DNA of 64,000 bases from Clostridiales bacterium (GCA_009911365.1 QXXF01000003.1:248001-312000); one strand, 5' to 3'. Counted from the first letter of the stretch, positions 36,082 through 46,226 are shown. Made by a program: numbers and translations. Notes: generated by a model not told the origin, from the letters alone.

Positions 36082-36116
36082 AGATGGGCTTTGCCTTTAT
36101 GGGAAGCCCATCTTTT
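36082..36116 (+). terminator. Rho-independent terminator of the lysine operon
   Basis: Perfect 10-base arms AGATGGGCTT and AAGCCCATCT followed by TTTT. The rest of the 405-base gap to the next gene holds this, the hairpin before it and a promoter at 36247. Confidence 0.75.
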
Positions 36117-36246
36117 AGCGTTTTGCGTTAGGATTATAGGAGAAAGCAATTGGCGCATGGAATGGGGTGTGACCTTTGCTTGATAGCCAGTGAAGTGGAA
36201 GTTTCGATTTGGCTACAGGAAAAATCAAAAAAATACATGTAAAATA

Positions 36247-36275
36247 TTTACAAGTGCAACGGCTTGGTATAAAAT
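36247..36275 (+). promoter_or_regulatory. Possible sigma-70 promoter before the Rpn remnant
   Basis: TTTACA, 17 bases, TAAAAT, about 120 bases before the start. Confidence 0.45.
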
Positions 36276-36393
36276 GTAAAATAATAACTAAAAAGAATAT
36301 AAAAGGGATTAGTGATGCTTTTGAATGAGCGAATGGAAGTAAAGCGGCGCATTATATGTGATGGTTAAAGTGTTAGAAGGGAGATGACCATAA

Positions 36394-37157
36394 ATGGGGT
36401 TTTTAGAGAAATTTTTCTTGTGCGATGATAGTAGTAAGTTTATAATAAGAGGAGAACTATTAAGAGAAAATAAAATATCTTATAGTTCAAACCGAAACAT
36501 CAAAGACAGCGTGTTCCGCCTGCTGTTTGATGATGAAGCCAATCTTTTGTCTCTGTTCAACGCATTGGAAGGCGCGGATTACAAAGACAAGGATGTCATC
36601 CAGATCCACGATTTCGGAAAACGCCCCTCTCCGGTCATATCTTTACCTGGGCAAGTGTACAGACAGATTTTGGATGTGGGTAAAGTGTATCAACGGAAAC
36701 TTTACAAGGTCCCGACTCCACGGCTTTACGTGCTGTACAACGGGGTGGAAGATTTCCCGCTAGAGAAGGTCCAGCGATTTTCAAACGCCTTTCTTGTGGA
36801 ACAGGGACAGCCGATGGTCCAGCAGATTGTGAAAACCATCAATATCAATTGGGAGAAGGGCCATCCTATTCTGCAGGAGTGCCTGGTACTGGGGGAATAT
36901 AGTATAAGTTTCGCCAGAAACTAAAAAACGGGCTGAATCGTGACCTAGCGGTGAAAGAAGCTGTCTTGGAATGCGTGGAAGAAGGGGTTTTGAAAGAGTT
37001 TTTATCGCATCATGGGAAGGAGGTTCATGAGATGGATTTTTTTGATATCACGTATGAAGAATTTTTGAAGATCCGGGTGGATGAAGCGAGAGAAGGTGGG
37101 CTGGCAGTACGCACAGTAGGGCAGTATCAGTACATGATACGCTGCGAGCCACGATGA
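36394..37157 (+). pseudogene. Rpn/PD-(D/E)XK nuclease family transposase, frameshifted and internally deleted
   Basis: The frame from 36394 opens with IKDSVFRLLFDDEANLLSLF, the family N-terminus, and later has VPTPRLYVLYNG. Between them the family's nuclease core should appear. Instead the frame reads unrelated residues, while the next frame (about 36600-36650) reads STISENAPLRSYLYLGK, the expected continuation of the EHQST motif. So there is a deletion of the active-site segment and then a compensating shift. A third shift near 36900 ends the frame at 36924; the true C-terminus (LKNGLNRDLAVKEAVLEC, then HGKEV) continues in another frame to 37157. Such genes are mobile-DNA related and repeatedly decay. 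The 176-residue frame should not be annotated as a protein. Confidence 0.8.
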
Positions 37158-37169
37158 CAAGTTTTACGC

Positions 37170-38126
37170 TTAGCAGCACTTGTACTTTTCCAATAACCCT
37201 TTAATCCGCAGATTCAGATTTTCAGGAAATTGGCTATTGTTTCTGACGGAGAATTTTATCCACAGACGCAAGTTTTGATAATGCCTGTTTCCTGGCTGTT
37301 TTTCGGTTGCCCGTATCTTGAGGCGAACGACCTTTTGTTCGAAAAGCGGGACAACGATATAGTAGAGCCGGTCATCCAAAAACGAGAGGTAGCCCAACTC
37401 TTGTCCAGCCTGATTTTTTAGATATAGCTTGTGCTGCCGGATACTGAGAGGATAGAGGGCTTCCCCTGGTTTTAAGGAGATCGCTTGATTTGATGCTTCC
37501 AGCATGGCAGGCATGTAAAAAATCCGGTTTCCTTCTGGGTCAGATTTCTCTTCTTTGGCGATTTCCCCCAGCAATGCGGTTTGCGATATAAACTGCTGAG
37601 CTAATAAATAGGTGAGTTCTGCCTGAAAGTGAGAACGATTGCTAGGTGGTCCCTTTCGGGGCTGTAAGATATCGGTTTCATCTAAGACCTGCTTGCCGCA
37701 TTGATACAAGCTGAGGAGAAACAGTGAGAATTCTTCCTCTGTTGTCCACATGTATTTCCCACGGGCAATGGAAAAAGTGCCTAAAGCTGTGCCATCAGGA
37801 TCTTCCACATACTGCAGGATCTCCCGCTCTCTGTAGGCGTTCTCATTGATGGGTGCGTTCCAGGCAGCGGCAGGGCTACCTTTTGCGCAGGGGTTCTGAT
37901 CATGGCACTTATGGTGGATATCCATTTCCACGGTGCCAGATGCTTTTTCTTTCAGAATAGAATACGCAGTATTGATTTCCTGTGCGTTATACGCATATGT
38001 TTCTTGGGAACGGGTGCTTACGTCCGGATGCACCCGCAGCATGAGTTTTCGATATCTCTTTTTGATTTTATGCATATGGGTCCCTGCGGGGAGCCCGAGG
38101 ATCCGGTACGCTTCTTTTACGGTCAT
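37170..38126 (-). CDS. J-domain (DnaJ-like) protein
   Basis: 318 residues. An N-terminal J domain (about 1-65) with the HPD motif in RVHPDVSTR, which contacts Hsp70. The rest has no zinc-finger or Gly/Phe region and is not recognised; it is mostly globular with a stretch PLSIRQHKLYLKNQAG that looks beta-rich. Probably a specialised co-chaperone. It follows the EamA gene by three bases on the minus strand and so shares its message. Confidence 0.8.
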   Translation of the reverse strand: MTVKEAYRILGLPAGTHMHKIKKRYRKLMLRVHPDVSTRSQETYAYNAQEINTAYSILKEKASGTVEMDIHHKCHDQNPCAKGSPAAAWNAPINENAYREREILQYVEDPDGTALGTFSIARGKYMWTTEEEFSLFLLSLYQCGKQVLDETDILQPRKGPPSNRSHFQAELTYLLAQQFISQTALLGEIAKEEKSDPEGNRIFYMPAMLEASNQAISLKPGEALYPLSIRQHKLYLKNQAGQELGYLSFLDDRLYYIVVPLFEQKVVRLKIRATEKQPGNRHYQNLRLWIKFSVRNNSQFPENLNLRIKGLLEKYKCC

Positions 38127-38129
38127 GGC

Positions 38130-39020
38130 CTAAACCACCTTTTCCTTTGTGTTCTCTTGCCTCGGCTCTTCCGGCTCTGCTTTGCCATCAGCCACGCACC
38201 ACCAGCTGACTGCTCCAATGATGATGACTGCTCCAATCAGAGCGTAAAGGCCCGGCGTTTCCCCAGCAAAGAGGAACACCCATACTGGATTGAATAGAGG
38301 CTCTAGCATACCGATGAGGGAACAAGCCAGAGGCGGGCAGTTTTTTGAAGCAATGGCATAGAGGACGTAGGGAATGCCCAGTTGAAAAATACCGAGAATG
38401 ACGATCCACAAAAATTCCATAGGCTCGGCAGTACTGGTTTGGAGGATCCCTATAGGCAGGCCAACGATGGCCGTAAGGGTATGGGCGATCAAAATGCCAG
38501 TCATGCGGACAGAATCGTCTTCGCCCCCGCAGCCTACGGCAACGAACATGATGGCTAGGAACACTCCGGCCAGGATGCCGAAAATATTTCCGAGGATATT
38601 GCCAGGCGACAGCTGGTCGAAGAAAAATAACACGATTCCTACTAACGTAACCGCGACTACTACGGTATCCCGGGAATGGATTTTCTTTTTCAAAAACAGA
38701 GCTGAAATCAGCAACACGAAAATAGGAGCCATGTATTGGAGCACAACGGCATTGGCTGCGGTAGTCAGCTTGTTGGCTATGACAAAAAAGATGCAGGATG
38801 TAGAAAGTCCGACTCCTGCCAAAATGGAAAAGCGGCTGATCCGCACCGGGATCTTCTGAAAGAACATATAAACAGCCAGGACCGCTCCTGAAATCAGACT
38901 GCGGCCGCCAGCGATCAGCAGCGGACTCCAGCTGATGAGTTTGATAAAAATGCCTCCAATGCTCCACAAAAGGGCGCAGATCACCATGAGCAGCATCGCG
39001 TTCTTTTTACTCGTGTCCAT
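38130..39020 (-). CDS. EamA/DMT family transporter
   Basis: 296 residues with ten predicted membrane helices in two EamA repeats (about 10-140 and 150-285). Start at 39020 follows GGAGGGG; a longer frame begins 69 bases upstream but lacks a ribosome site. The family exports metabolites or amino acids. Partner gene downstream is the J-domain protein, an unusual pairing with no obvious meaning. Confidence 0.88.
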   Translation of the reverse strand: MDTSKKNAMLLMVICALLWSIGGIFIKLISWSPLLIAGGRSLISGAVLAVYMFFQKIPVRISRFSILAGVGLSTSCIFFVIANKLTTAANAVVLQYMAPIFVLLISALFLKKKIHSRDTVVVAVTLVGIVLFFFDQLSPGNILGNIFGILAGVFLAIMFVAVGCGGEDDSVRMTGILIAHTLTAIVGLPIGILQTSTAEPMEFLWIVILGIFQLGIPYVLYAIASKNCPPLACSLIGMLEPLFNPVWVFLFAGETPGLYALIGAVIIIGAVSWWCVADGKAEPEEPRQENTKEKVV

Positions 39021-39381
39021 TTCTAAATCCCCTCCATGCTTTCCATCATGCGAAACTGTCGGCCTCATTGAGAAGGCCGATTCCTGCATTTTATCATATG
39101 GCAGAGCAATTTTCCAGGGGGGAAATACAGCAGTTCAGGGAAATCAACTTTTAAAAGCCAATAAGCTTGCGGGAGCCGTTACGCCAATTGCGTGCCGACA
39201 GCGTATATGAGAGCGCTTGCGGAACCGATGATTCCCCTCGACTATTCTTTGCCAATGGCGTATAATGAATCTGGAGCCTGTTCAGCAATTTGTTCACGCT
39301 CTGGCAATCATATGTTACAAAGCAATGGAACTAACAGAAGGAGGAAACGTCGAGATCCCCGAGATTTCGACCAATATTAGA

Positions 39382-40008
39382 ATGGATGAAAAAACATTAT
39401 CCTGCGTGGACTGCGCTGTGCGGAGCTGCGATTCAGAGAACGGCATGTACCCGGACTTTTGCCTGACAGCCAAATTGACAGAAGAAGAAATCCGGCAGAT
39501 AAAGGACATTTACAAAGAACCGGAAAACCATGAGACCATGTGCGCTGCCGCAGCAGTGGAGATGGAAGGTTACTTGAAAGAATGCCGGGTAGAGGAAATC
39601 ATCAATTTTGCCCGCAAAATGGGGATGAAAAAGCTGGGGATCGCTACCTGCGTGGGCCTGCTGAGGGAATCTAGGACTCTGGCGAAGATTTTGAGAAGTC
39701 ACGGTTTTGAAGTTTACGGTGCGGCCTGCAAGGTAGGTGCGATTCCGAAAATCGAGGTGGGGATCGACAAGGAATGCGAAGCCGTAGGTGTCAACATGTG
39801 CAACCCCATCATGCAGGCAAAGCTGCTAAATGAAGCTGGGACGGAATTGAACTTGGTGATGGGACTGTGCGTAGGGCACGACAGCTTGTTTTATAAATAT
39901 TCAGAAGCTCTGTCAACCACAGTGGTCACCAAGGACCGAGTCTTGGGGCATAATCCAGTGGCGGCTCTTTACACTGCGGAAAGTTACTATAAAAAGCTGT
40001 TAAAATAG
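39382..40008 (+). CDS. DUF1847 metal-binding protein
   Basis: 208 residues from 39382. The N-terminal cysteine cluster CVDCAVRSC then DFC suggests a metal or cluster site; later MKKLGIATCVGL, ACKVGAIPK and GLCVGHDSLF are family motifs. The start is uncertain: the frame is open to 39265, and AAGGAGG lies at 39338-39344 with no ordinary start codon after it at the right distance. A TATAAT at 39259-39264 overlaps the first upstream ATG and may be a promoter. Function unknown; often seen in anaerobes. Confidence 0.75.
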   Translation: MDEKTLSCVDCAVRSCDSENGMYPDFCLTAKLTEEEIRQIKDIYKEPENHETMCAAAAVEMEGYLKECRVEEIINFARKMGMKKLGIATCVGLLRESRTLAKILRSHGFEVYGAACKVGAIPKIEVGIDKECEAVGVNMCNPIMQAKLLNEAGTELNLVMGLCVGHDSLFYKYSEALSTTVVTKDRVLGHNPVAALYTAESYYKKLLK

Positions 40009-40134
40009 GAATAGGATGAGGAAAATCGTGCGGCCCCGCGCCGCGCTTTTTTTCTAAAAAATTTCCAACTTCCATGCAACAGAAGGGGACTGTTTTGTAT
40101 CTAATAAATGAGGGGGAGATAAAGGAGGAACACC

Positions 40135-40662
40135 ATGGACAAATGCTCAAACGATCTGAAGCTTCTCGTCCAGCAGGCAAAGAAGGGAAGCACCAGTGCT
40201 TTTTCCGCACTGTACGAAGAGATCCACATGGACCTGTACCGATTTGCGCTGTACATAATGAAACGGCCTCAAGACGCGGAGGATGCGGTCAGTGACGCAG
40301 TGATCATTGCCTTTGAGAAGATGAAATCGCTGAAAAAGCCGGAAGCTTTCAAAAATTGGATGTTTCAGATCTTAGCCAATTGCTGTCGAAAAAGGCTGAA
40401 AACACAAGAACGGATAGAAGCAATCCAGGAAGCGGTTGAGGAAGGCAAGGCGGCTAGCCCGGAGATTTCCGTGAGCCTATGGGAAGCACTGAACCAACTA
40501 ACAGACGAGGAACGAATGATTATCGCTCTAGCGGTATTGGGCGGGTACAAGAGCAATGAGATTGGGGAGCAGCTAGGGATCCCGGCGGCCACTGTGAGAT
40601 CAAAACAGCACCGGGGACTGCAAAAGATGAAAGCATTTTTGGGAGAGGAGGATGAGGCATGA
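40135..40662 (+). CDS. ECF-type RNA polymerase sigma factor
   Basis: 175 residues. Region 2 (about 20-90) with DLYRFALYIMKRPQDAEDAVSD, then region 4 (about 115-170) with a helix-turn-helix YKSNEIGEQLGIPAATVRSKQHRG. AAGGAGG before the start. The stop overlaps the next gene (ATGA), a membrane protein that probably holds or regulates this sigma factor. Its target promoters are not visible in the window. Confidence 0.9.
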   Translation: MDKCSNDLKLLVQQAKKGSTSAFSALYEEIHMDLYRFALYIMKRPQDAEDAVSDAVIIAFEKMKSLKKPEAFKNWMFQILANCCRKRLKTQERIEAIQEAVEEGKAASPEISVSLWEALNQLTDEERMIIALAVLGGYKSNEIGEQLGIPAATVRSKQHRGLQKMKAFLGEEDEA

Positions 40663-42482
40663 AAGATCAAGACTTGATGGAAAGGCTGAAAAACCAGGAG
40701 GTTGACATTCCAGAAAGCCTAACGCCAAAGGCCGTGGAGGAGCTCTTGGAAAAAAAGGCTCGTGTCAGGAGAACAATGTGGAAAAAGGCAGCGGCAGCGG
40801 CAGCTCTGTTTTTTATCATTTGCGGTGCTGTTTTTGGCGCGATTCGTATGGACCAAAGGGAGCGTACAGGCACAGAAGCGAAGAAGGATCAGAAGTATGA
40901 CGTTATTTATCAGATGCTGAGCTCCTTTGAGGCCACTGGAGAAAAGGACATCAGCCAGGTTTTGATGGACAGTGCCAGTTCTGGAGAACGCGTAGCGACG
41001 CAGAAAGCAGCCAGCCCGGAATCAGCGGATCAGCAGGCGGAGGCTTCCATGTTCGATTCCGCAGCGACAGCCGATCATTCGGAAACCAACATCCAGACGC
41101 AAGGGGTGGACGAAGGGGATATCGTAAAAACCGATGGTAAATACCTCTATGTGCTGGACACAAGTTACAACACTGTTTCCATTGTCCAGGCGGAGCGAGA
41201 AAAGCTGGAGAAAAAGTCAGTCATCGAGGTGGACGAGGATCTTTTGACCAGAGAGTTTTACGTGTCAGGAGACAAGCTGACCGTACTAGGGGAAGAGTTG
41301 GAGAAAAACAATTTCCAGACAAAAGTGTACACTTATGATATCCAAGATCGGGAAAGTCCGGGAAAACCGAAGGTCGTCACTCAAAGCGGCAGCTGGAAAT
41401 CCAGCAGGATGCGAAACGGATATCTGTATGTGTTCAGCGGCTATAGCCCGCGGTTTCCAGTGATGAAAACAAAACCAGAGCAGTATGTGCCTGTGGTATG
41501 CGGCCAGCCGCTGGAACCGCGAAGCATCCTTGTTCCGCAAAAAGCGGAGTCCCCGGAATATCTGGTAATGACAGCCATTGATCTGGAAAAACCGGACAGA
41601 ACCCGCGATCGGAAAGCTATGTTTTCTTCGGGAGAGATTTTCTATGTGAGTAGCGGGTATATTTATGCGGCTGCTGGAAACTACGGAAAAAACACGGAGA
41701 TTCAAAAGTTCTCTTATCAAAAGGGAAAGATTCAGCATCAAGCCACTGGAACAGTGAAAGGCTATCTGGAAGACTCCTTTTCCATGGATGAACACCAGAG
41801 CAGCCTGCGCCTGGTGACCACCCTGGACACGGCAGGCGGGGGAACTTATAATAATGTGTATGTGTTAGATGAAAATATGAAAGTGACAGGCAGCATTTTA
41901 AAGTTGGCAAAAGACGAACGGATCTATTCGGCCAGATTTATGGGGGACATAGGCTACTTTGTCACCTTCCGGGAAACGGACCCCTTGTTTTCCGTGGATT
42001 TCTCCGATCCTTCAAACCCAAAGATCATCGGACAGCTGAAGATTCCGGGATTTTCGGACTACCTGCATTTTTACGGGAAAAACAAGCTGCTGGGCATTGG
42101 CATGAACACGGACAAAGAGGGGAACGCAGAAAATGTGAAGCTGTCCATGTTCGATATCAGTGATCCAAAAGACGTGAATGAAACGGACGTATATGTGCTG
42201 AAAGGATGCTACACCGCAGAGGCCCTCTACGATCATCATGCGGTGATGATCGACCAGGCCAAAAATTTGATCGGCTTTGCCGCTGAGTCGGAGGGAGAGG
42301 CTGGCTATTATCTGTTCCAATATGACAAAGGCTTTAAACAGGTGGCCAAGATGTCCATGGGACAATCAGGCTACAGCACCCGAGGCGTGTATATTGGTGA
42401 ATATTTTTACCTGGTAGAAGATAGTAGGATCCGGACATATAAGATGGATGATTTTAGGGAAATCGGAGAAGTAAAGCTCTAG
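40659..42482 (+). CDS. Membrane-anchored beta-propeller protein, probable anti-sigma partner
   Basis: 607 residues. A cytosolic N-terminus of about 38 residues, one membrane helix (about 42-64), a linker, then a large domain beginning with ETNIQTQGVDEGDIVKTDG, the mark of the beta-propeller family PF09826, with blade-like repeats to the C-terminus. The short cytosolic part could bind the sigma factor encoded four bases upstream, in the way other sigma/anti-sigma pairs do; this is inference from overlap and topology. A cell-surface sensor role is likely. Confidence 0.82.
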   Translation: MKDQDLMERLKNQEVDIPESLTPKAVEELLEKKARVRRTMWKKAAAAAALFFIICGAVFGAIRMDQRERTGTEAKKDQKYDVIYQMLSSFEATGEKDISQVLMDSASSGERVATQKAASPESADQQAEASMFDSAATADHSETNIQTQGVDEGDIVKTDGKYLYVLDTSYNTVSIVQAEREKLEKKSVIEVDEDLLTREFYVSGDKLTVLGEELEKNNFQTKVYTYDIQDRESPGKPKVVTQSGSWKSSRMRNGYLYVFSGYSPRFPVMKTKPEQYVPVVCGQPLEPRSILVPQKAESPEYLVMTAIDLEKPDRTRDRKAMFSSGEIFYVSSGYIYAAAGNYGKNTEIQKFSYQKGKIQHQATGTVKGYLEDSFSMDEHQSSLRLVTTLDTAGGGTYNNVYVLDENMKVTGSILKLAKDERIYSARFMGDIGYFVTFRETDPLFSVDFSDPSNPKIIGQLKIPGFSDYLHFYGKNKLLGIGMNTDKEGNAENVKLSMFDISDPKDVNETDVYVLKGCYTAEALYDHHAVMIDQAKNLIGFAAESEGEAGYYLFQYDKGFKQVAKMSMGQSGYSTRGVYIGEYFYLVEDSRIRTYKMDDFREIGEVKL

Positions 42483-42516
42483 AATGAACCCGAGTAAGCC
42501 ATTTGTTCATAACGCA

Positions 42517-42552
42517 AAAACCACCGGCTGATGTTGAAACGCCGGTGGTTTT
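42517..42552. terminator. Bidirectional terminator
   Basis: AAAACCACCGGC and GCCGGTGGTTTT form a perfect 12-base stem with a 12-base loop, between convergent genes. Confidence 0.9.
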
Positions 42553-42628
42553 CTGTTTCATAAAATTCATTGCCTGCGATATTTCAAAATATCGATAATG
42601 TCCACTGCTGAACGAATCTTGGCGGATG

Positions 42629-44485
42629 TTAGGATTCTGCGAATTGGCTGTTGTACAGATTGGCGTAAAAGCCGTCCTGAGCCAGCAGTTCTTCGTGGGT
42701 GCCATGCTCGATGATATCGCCGTGATTCATGACCAGAATGTGATCTGCGTCACGGATAGTAGACAACCGATGGGCAATGATAAAGCTGGTCCGATCCTCC
42801 ATCAGATTAGCCATGGCCTGCTGGATCTGTGTCTCCGTCCGAGTGTCCACAGAGCTAGTGGCTTCATCCAAGATCAAGATCGGCGTGTCCGCCAGCATGG
42901 CTCTAGCAATGGTCAGAAGCTGCTTTTGCCCTTGAGAAATATTGCTGGCTTCCTCGTTGATTTCCATGTCATAGCCCTTTGGCTGAGTCATGATAAAATG
43001 ATGGATATGAGCGGCTTTGGCGGCTTCCGCGACTTCCTCATCCGTGGCGGACATATTGCCGTAACGGATGTTTTCCCGGACCGTGCCGTTAAAAAGCCAG
43101 GTGTCCTGCAGCACCATGCCGAACATGCCTCGCAGCTCTTTTCGGGAATAATCCTTGATATCATTTTCATCTACTGTGATCCGTCCCTGATTCAGCTCGT
43201 AAAAACGGAACAACAGCTTTACGATCGTTGTTTTTCCTGCGCCCGTAGGACCTACGATGGCGATTCGCTGGCCTGGTTGGACCTGGAAATTAAAGTCCTT
43301 GATGATCAGTTCATCACCATAGCCAAAGCCCACATGTTCAAAGCATACCTGCCCTTGGAGCGTTTCTCTATCCCAAGTGAGAGCGGGGCCAGTGGAGGCA
43401 GCCGCCGAATCGTCATCTTCTTCCTGCTCTTCTATAAACTCGAAAACGCGCTCTGCGGCAGCAGCGGTGGATTGCAGCAGATTGGCTACATTGGCCACCT
43501 GGGCCACCGGCTGGTTGAAGCTGCGGACATATTGGATAAAGGCCTGGATGTTTCCAATGGTAATGGACCCTTTCAGCGCCAGGTGTCCGCCTAGGATACA
43601 GACTGCCACGTAGGCTAGGTTCCCAACAAAATTCGTTAAAGGCATCATCATGCCTGATAAAAACTGGGATTTCCATGCGGATTCATACAACTTGTCATTG
43701 TAGTGGTCAAAGGTTTCCATGGACGTTTGCTCTTGGTTGAAAGCCTTGACAATGGTATGACCAGTGTACATTTCCTCCACATGACTGTTGACTTCGCCCA
43801 GATATTTCTGCTGGTTCTTAAAATGAACCTGGGTCTTGCCGATGATTAGGCGTATGATCACCATGGACAGCGGCAGCACGATCAGAGCAGTGACTGTCAT
43901 CAGCAGGTTGATGCGGATCATCATCACTAAAATACCTACGATCATGGTAATACTGGTGATGATCTGGGTCAAACTCTGCGAAAGCGTTTGGTTCACGGTT
44001 TCAATGTCGTTCACCACCCGGCTTTGGATCTCGCCGTGGGTTTTTGTGTCAAAATATTTCAGCGGCAGGCGGTCCATCTTTTCTGACATGGCCTGGCGCA
44101 AATTGTAAACCACTTTCTGCGAAACTCCTGCCATAATGTATCCCTGCACAGCGGAAAAAACGAAACTGAGACCGTAAAGCGCAACCAGCAGGATGACGAT
44201 GTGAAAAAGTGCGCTGAAATTGATCCCTGCGGGCGACATCAGCCCTTTTACCACTTCGTCCGTGGCATCTCCCAAAATGGAAGGAGAAACAATGGCAAAA
44301 ACAGTGCTGGCTACTGCGAATATGACAACAATGACCACCGCCACGCTGTGGGGCTTTAAATAGGATAGCAATGTTTTCATGGTACCTGAAAAATCCTTTG
44401 CCTTTTCGCCAGGCATCATTCCGTGTGGACCACCGCCATGACCGCCGTGGCCGCTGCGTCTCTTTGATTTCATTTCTCTAGCCAT
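42629..44485 (-). CDS. ABC exporter, half-transporter B (membrane plus ATPase domain)
   Basis: 618 residues. A Gly/His-rich N-terminal tail (residues about 9-27), six membrane helices (about 40-330), then an ATPase domain with Walker A GPTGAGKTT, signature ISQGQKQ and Walker B ILILDEATSSVD. The start at 44485 overlaps the preceding gene's stop and follows AAAGGGGG. Forms a heterodimer with the product of 44478-46226; such MarR-linked pairs usually export drugs or toxic metabolites. The His-rich tail (HGGHGGGPHG) may bind metal. Confidence 0.92.
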   Translation of the reverse strand: MAREMKSKRRSGHGGHGGGPHGMMPGEKAKDFSGTMKTLLSYLKPHSVAVVIVVIFAVASTVFAIVSPSILGDATDEVVKGLMSPAGINFSALFHIVILLVALYGLSFVFSAVQGYIMAGVSQKVVYNLRQAMSEKMDRLPLKYFDTKTHGEIQSRVVNDIETVNQTLSQSLTQIITSITMIVGILVMMIRINLLMTVTALIVLPLSMVIIRLIIGKTQVHFKNQQKYLGEVNSHVEEMYTGHTIVKAFNQEQTSMETFDHYNDKLYESAWKSQFLSGMMMPLTNFVGNLAYVAVCILGGHLALKGSITIGNIQAFIQYVRSFNQPVAQVANVANLLQSTAAAAERVFEFIEEQEEDDDSAAASTGPALTWDRETLQGQVCFEHVGFGYGDELIIKDFNFQVQPGQRIAIVGPTGAGKTTIVKLLFRFYELNQGRITVDENDIKDYSRKELRGMFGMVLQDTWLFNGTVRENIRYGNMSATDEEVAEAAKAAHIHHFIMTQPKGYDMEINEEASNISQGQKQLLTIARAMLADTPILILDEATSSVDTRTETQIQQAMANLMEDRTSFIIAHRLSTIRDADHILVMNHGDIIEHGTHEELLAQDGFYANLYNSQFAES

Positions 44486-46226
44486 TATTGCGGACCCCCT
44501 TTCCAAGCTCTTCCTCGCTCAACTGGGAAGATGCGATCTCCTGATATACGCCGCAGGTTTCCAGCAACTCTTGGTGCGTGCCGATCCCGGCGATCTGGCC
44601 TTCATCTAGAACAATAATTTTATCTGCGTCCATGATGGTATTGATTCGCTGGGCCACGATGATGAAGGTGCTGTCCCCTACCTTTTCTTTGAGTGCGGCT
44701 CGAAGCGCGGCATCTGTTTTAAAGTCAAGCGCGGAGAAGCTGTCATCAAATAGATAGACCTGCGGATTTTTCACCAGGGCCCGGGCAATAGAAAGCCGCT
44801 GTTTCTGTCCGCCAGAAACCGTGGTCCCTCCTTGGGCCACAGGCTCGTCAAAGCCCTCCGGTTTGTCGCTGATGAACTCTATGGCTTGAGCCGTGGTCGC
44901 AGCCTCCCGCAGTTCGTTCAAAGAAGCGCTTTCCTTACCGTATCTCAGATTAGAGGCGATGGTCCCGGAAAACAGGACTCCTTTTTGCGGTACGTAACCA
45001 ATGGTCTCACGAAGGTTTTTCTGGGGCAGCTTGCGGATGTCAATGCCATCTAGCAGGATCTGCCCTTCCGTCACATCGAAAAAGCGGGGAATTAGGCTGA
45101 GCAAGCTGGACTTTCCGCTTCCCGTGCCGCCGATAATGGCTGTAGTTTCCCCTGGGTTCGCGGAAAAGCTGATATTTGACAAGGATTTTTCCTGTGCGTC
45201 AGGATAGGCAAAAGACACGCCGCAAAATTCCACCATGCCCTTTGGTTCTTTCAGCTCCTGGCAGTCAGGCGCGTCTTTGATGCTCGGCATCACCTTCAAT
45301 ACTGCGCCGATCCTCTGGCCCGACACAGCGGCCCGTGGGATCATAATGAACATCATAGTAATAAACAAAAAAGACATAATGATCTGCATGGCGTACTGCA
45401 TAAAGGCCAGCATGTCACCGATCATCAAGCTCTGTGTGTCAATCAGCTTGGCTCCCACCCAGACGATAAGGATACTGGAAAGGTTCATCACCAACATGAG
45501 TGCTGGCATCATAAAGGACATGGCCTTGTTGACGAAGATATTGATACGCTTCAACTCCATGTTGGCATGGTCGAACCGCTCTTCTTCAAAGGGTTCCGTA
45601 GTAAAGGCCCTTACCACCAAAAGACCGGAGAGTCGTTCGCTCATGATCAAGTTAATGCGGTCCAGCTTTGCCTGGAGCACTTTGAACTTCGGCATGACCA
45701 ATAGGAAAGCCAGGAGCATGATCAGCAGGATCGCTAGGACTGCGAGACCAATGGTCCAGGAAAGCGGTACACTGGTACGCAGGGCTTTAATGACTGCTCC
45801 GATACCCATAATGGGTGCGAAACAGGCTATGCGCAGGATCATGACTGTGGACTGCTGGATGGTCTGCACATCATTGGTGGAACGAGTGATCAGGGATGCT
45901 GTGGAAAACTCCTCTAGTTCAGCTGCGGAAAAAGCAGTGACCCTTTTAAACAGTGCGCCCCTGAGGTCTCGGGAAGATTTGGCTGCTACTCTTGCGGAAA
46001 ACAGCCCTGCCAGTCCGGAACAAATAACTACGGCAAAGGATACTAGGATCATAACTGCCCCAATCTTGTAGATATAGGACGTGTCCCCCTTGATGATCCC
46101 GAAGTTGATGATGTCGGACATGTATCCCGGGAGCGCCAGTTCGCACAGGGCCTGCCCAAAGAGAGCGGTCACAATGAGAAACACTGCCGGGATATAAGGC
46201 TTGTAGTACTTCAACATTTCTTTCAT
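44478..46226 (-). CDS. ABC exporter, half-transporter A (membrane plus ATPase domain)
   Basis: 582 residues. Six membrane helices then an ATPase domain with Walker A GGTGSGKSS, signature VSGGQKQRL and a Walker B ending LFDDSFSALD. The Asp in place of the catalytic Glu after Walker B (DDS) marks this as the degenerate site of a heterodimer, whereas the partner has DEA. Start at 46226 after AAAGGGG; an upstream in-frame ATG is in the marR gene. Confidence 0.92.
   Translation of the reverse strand: MKEMLKYYKPYIPAVFLIVTALFGQALCELALPGYMSDIINFGIIKGDTSYIYKIGAVMILVSFAVVICSGLAGLFSARVAAKSSRDLRGALFKRVTAFSAAELEEFSTASLITRSTNDVQTIQQSTVMILRIACFAPIMGIGAVIKALRTSVPLSWTIGLAVLAILLIMLLAFLLVMPKFKVLQAKLDRINLIMSERLSGLLVVRAFTTEPFEEERFDHANMELKRINIFVNKAMSFMMPALMLVMNLSSILIVWVGAKLIDTQSLMIGDMLAFMQYAMQIIMSFLFITMMFIMIPRAAVSGQRIGAVLKVMPSIKDAPDCQELKEPKGMVEFCGVSFAYPDAQEKSLSNISFSANPGETTAIIGGTGSGKSSLLSLIPRFFDVTEGQILLDGIDIRKLPQKNLRETIGYVPQKGVLFSGTIASNLRYGKESASLNELREAATTAQAIEFISDKPEGFDEPVAQGGTTVSGGQKQRLSIARALVKNPQVYLFDDSFSALDFKTDAALRAALKEKVGDSTFIIVAQRINTIMDADKIIVLDEGQIAGIGTHQELLETCGVYQEIASSQLSEEELGKGVRNNG

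Noticed and set aside
42626-43594. 322-residue frame opposite the ABC half-transporter gene
   Set aside because: It mirrors a well-supported ABC ATPase in the other strand and has no ribosome site or family features.
45235-46071. 278-residue frame opposite the second ABC gene
   Set aside because: Complementary shadow of the membrane domain; composition rich in Met, Ile and Ser as expected for antisense of helices.
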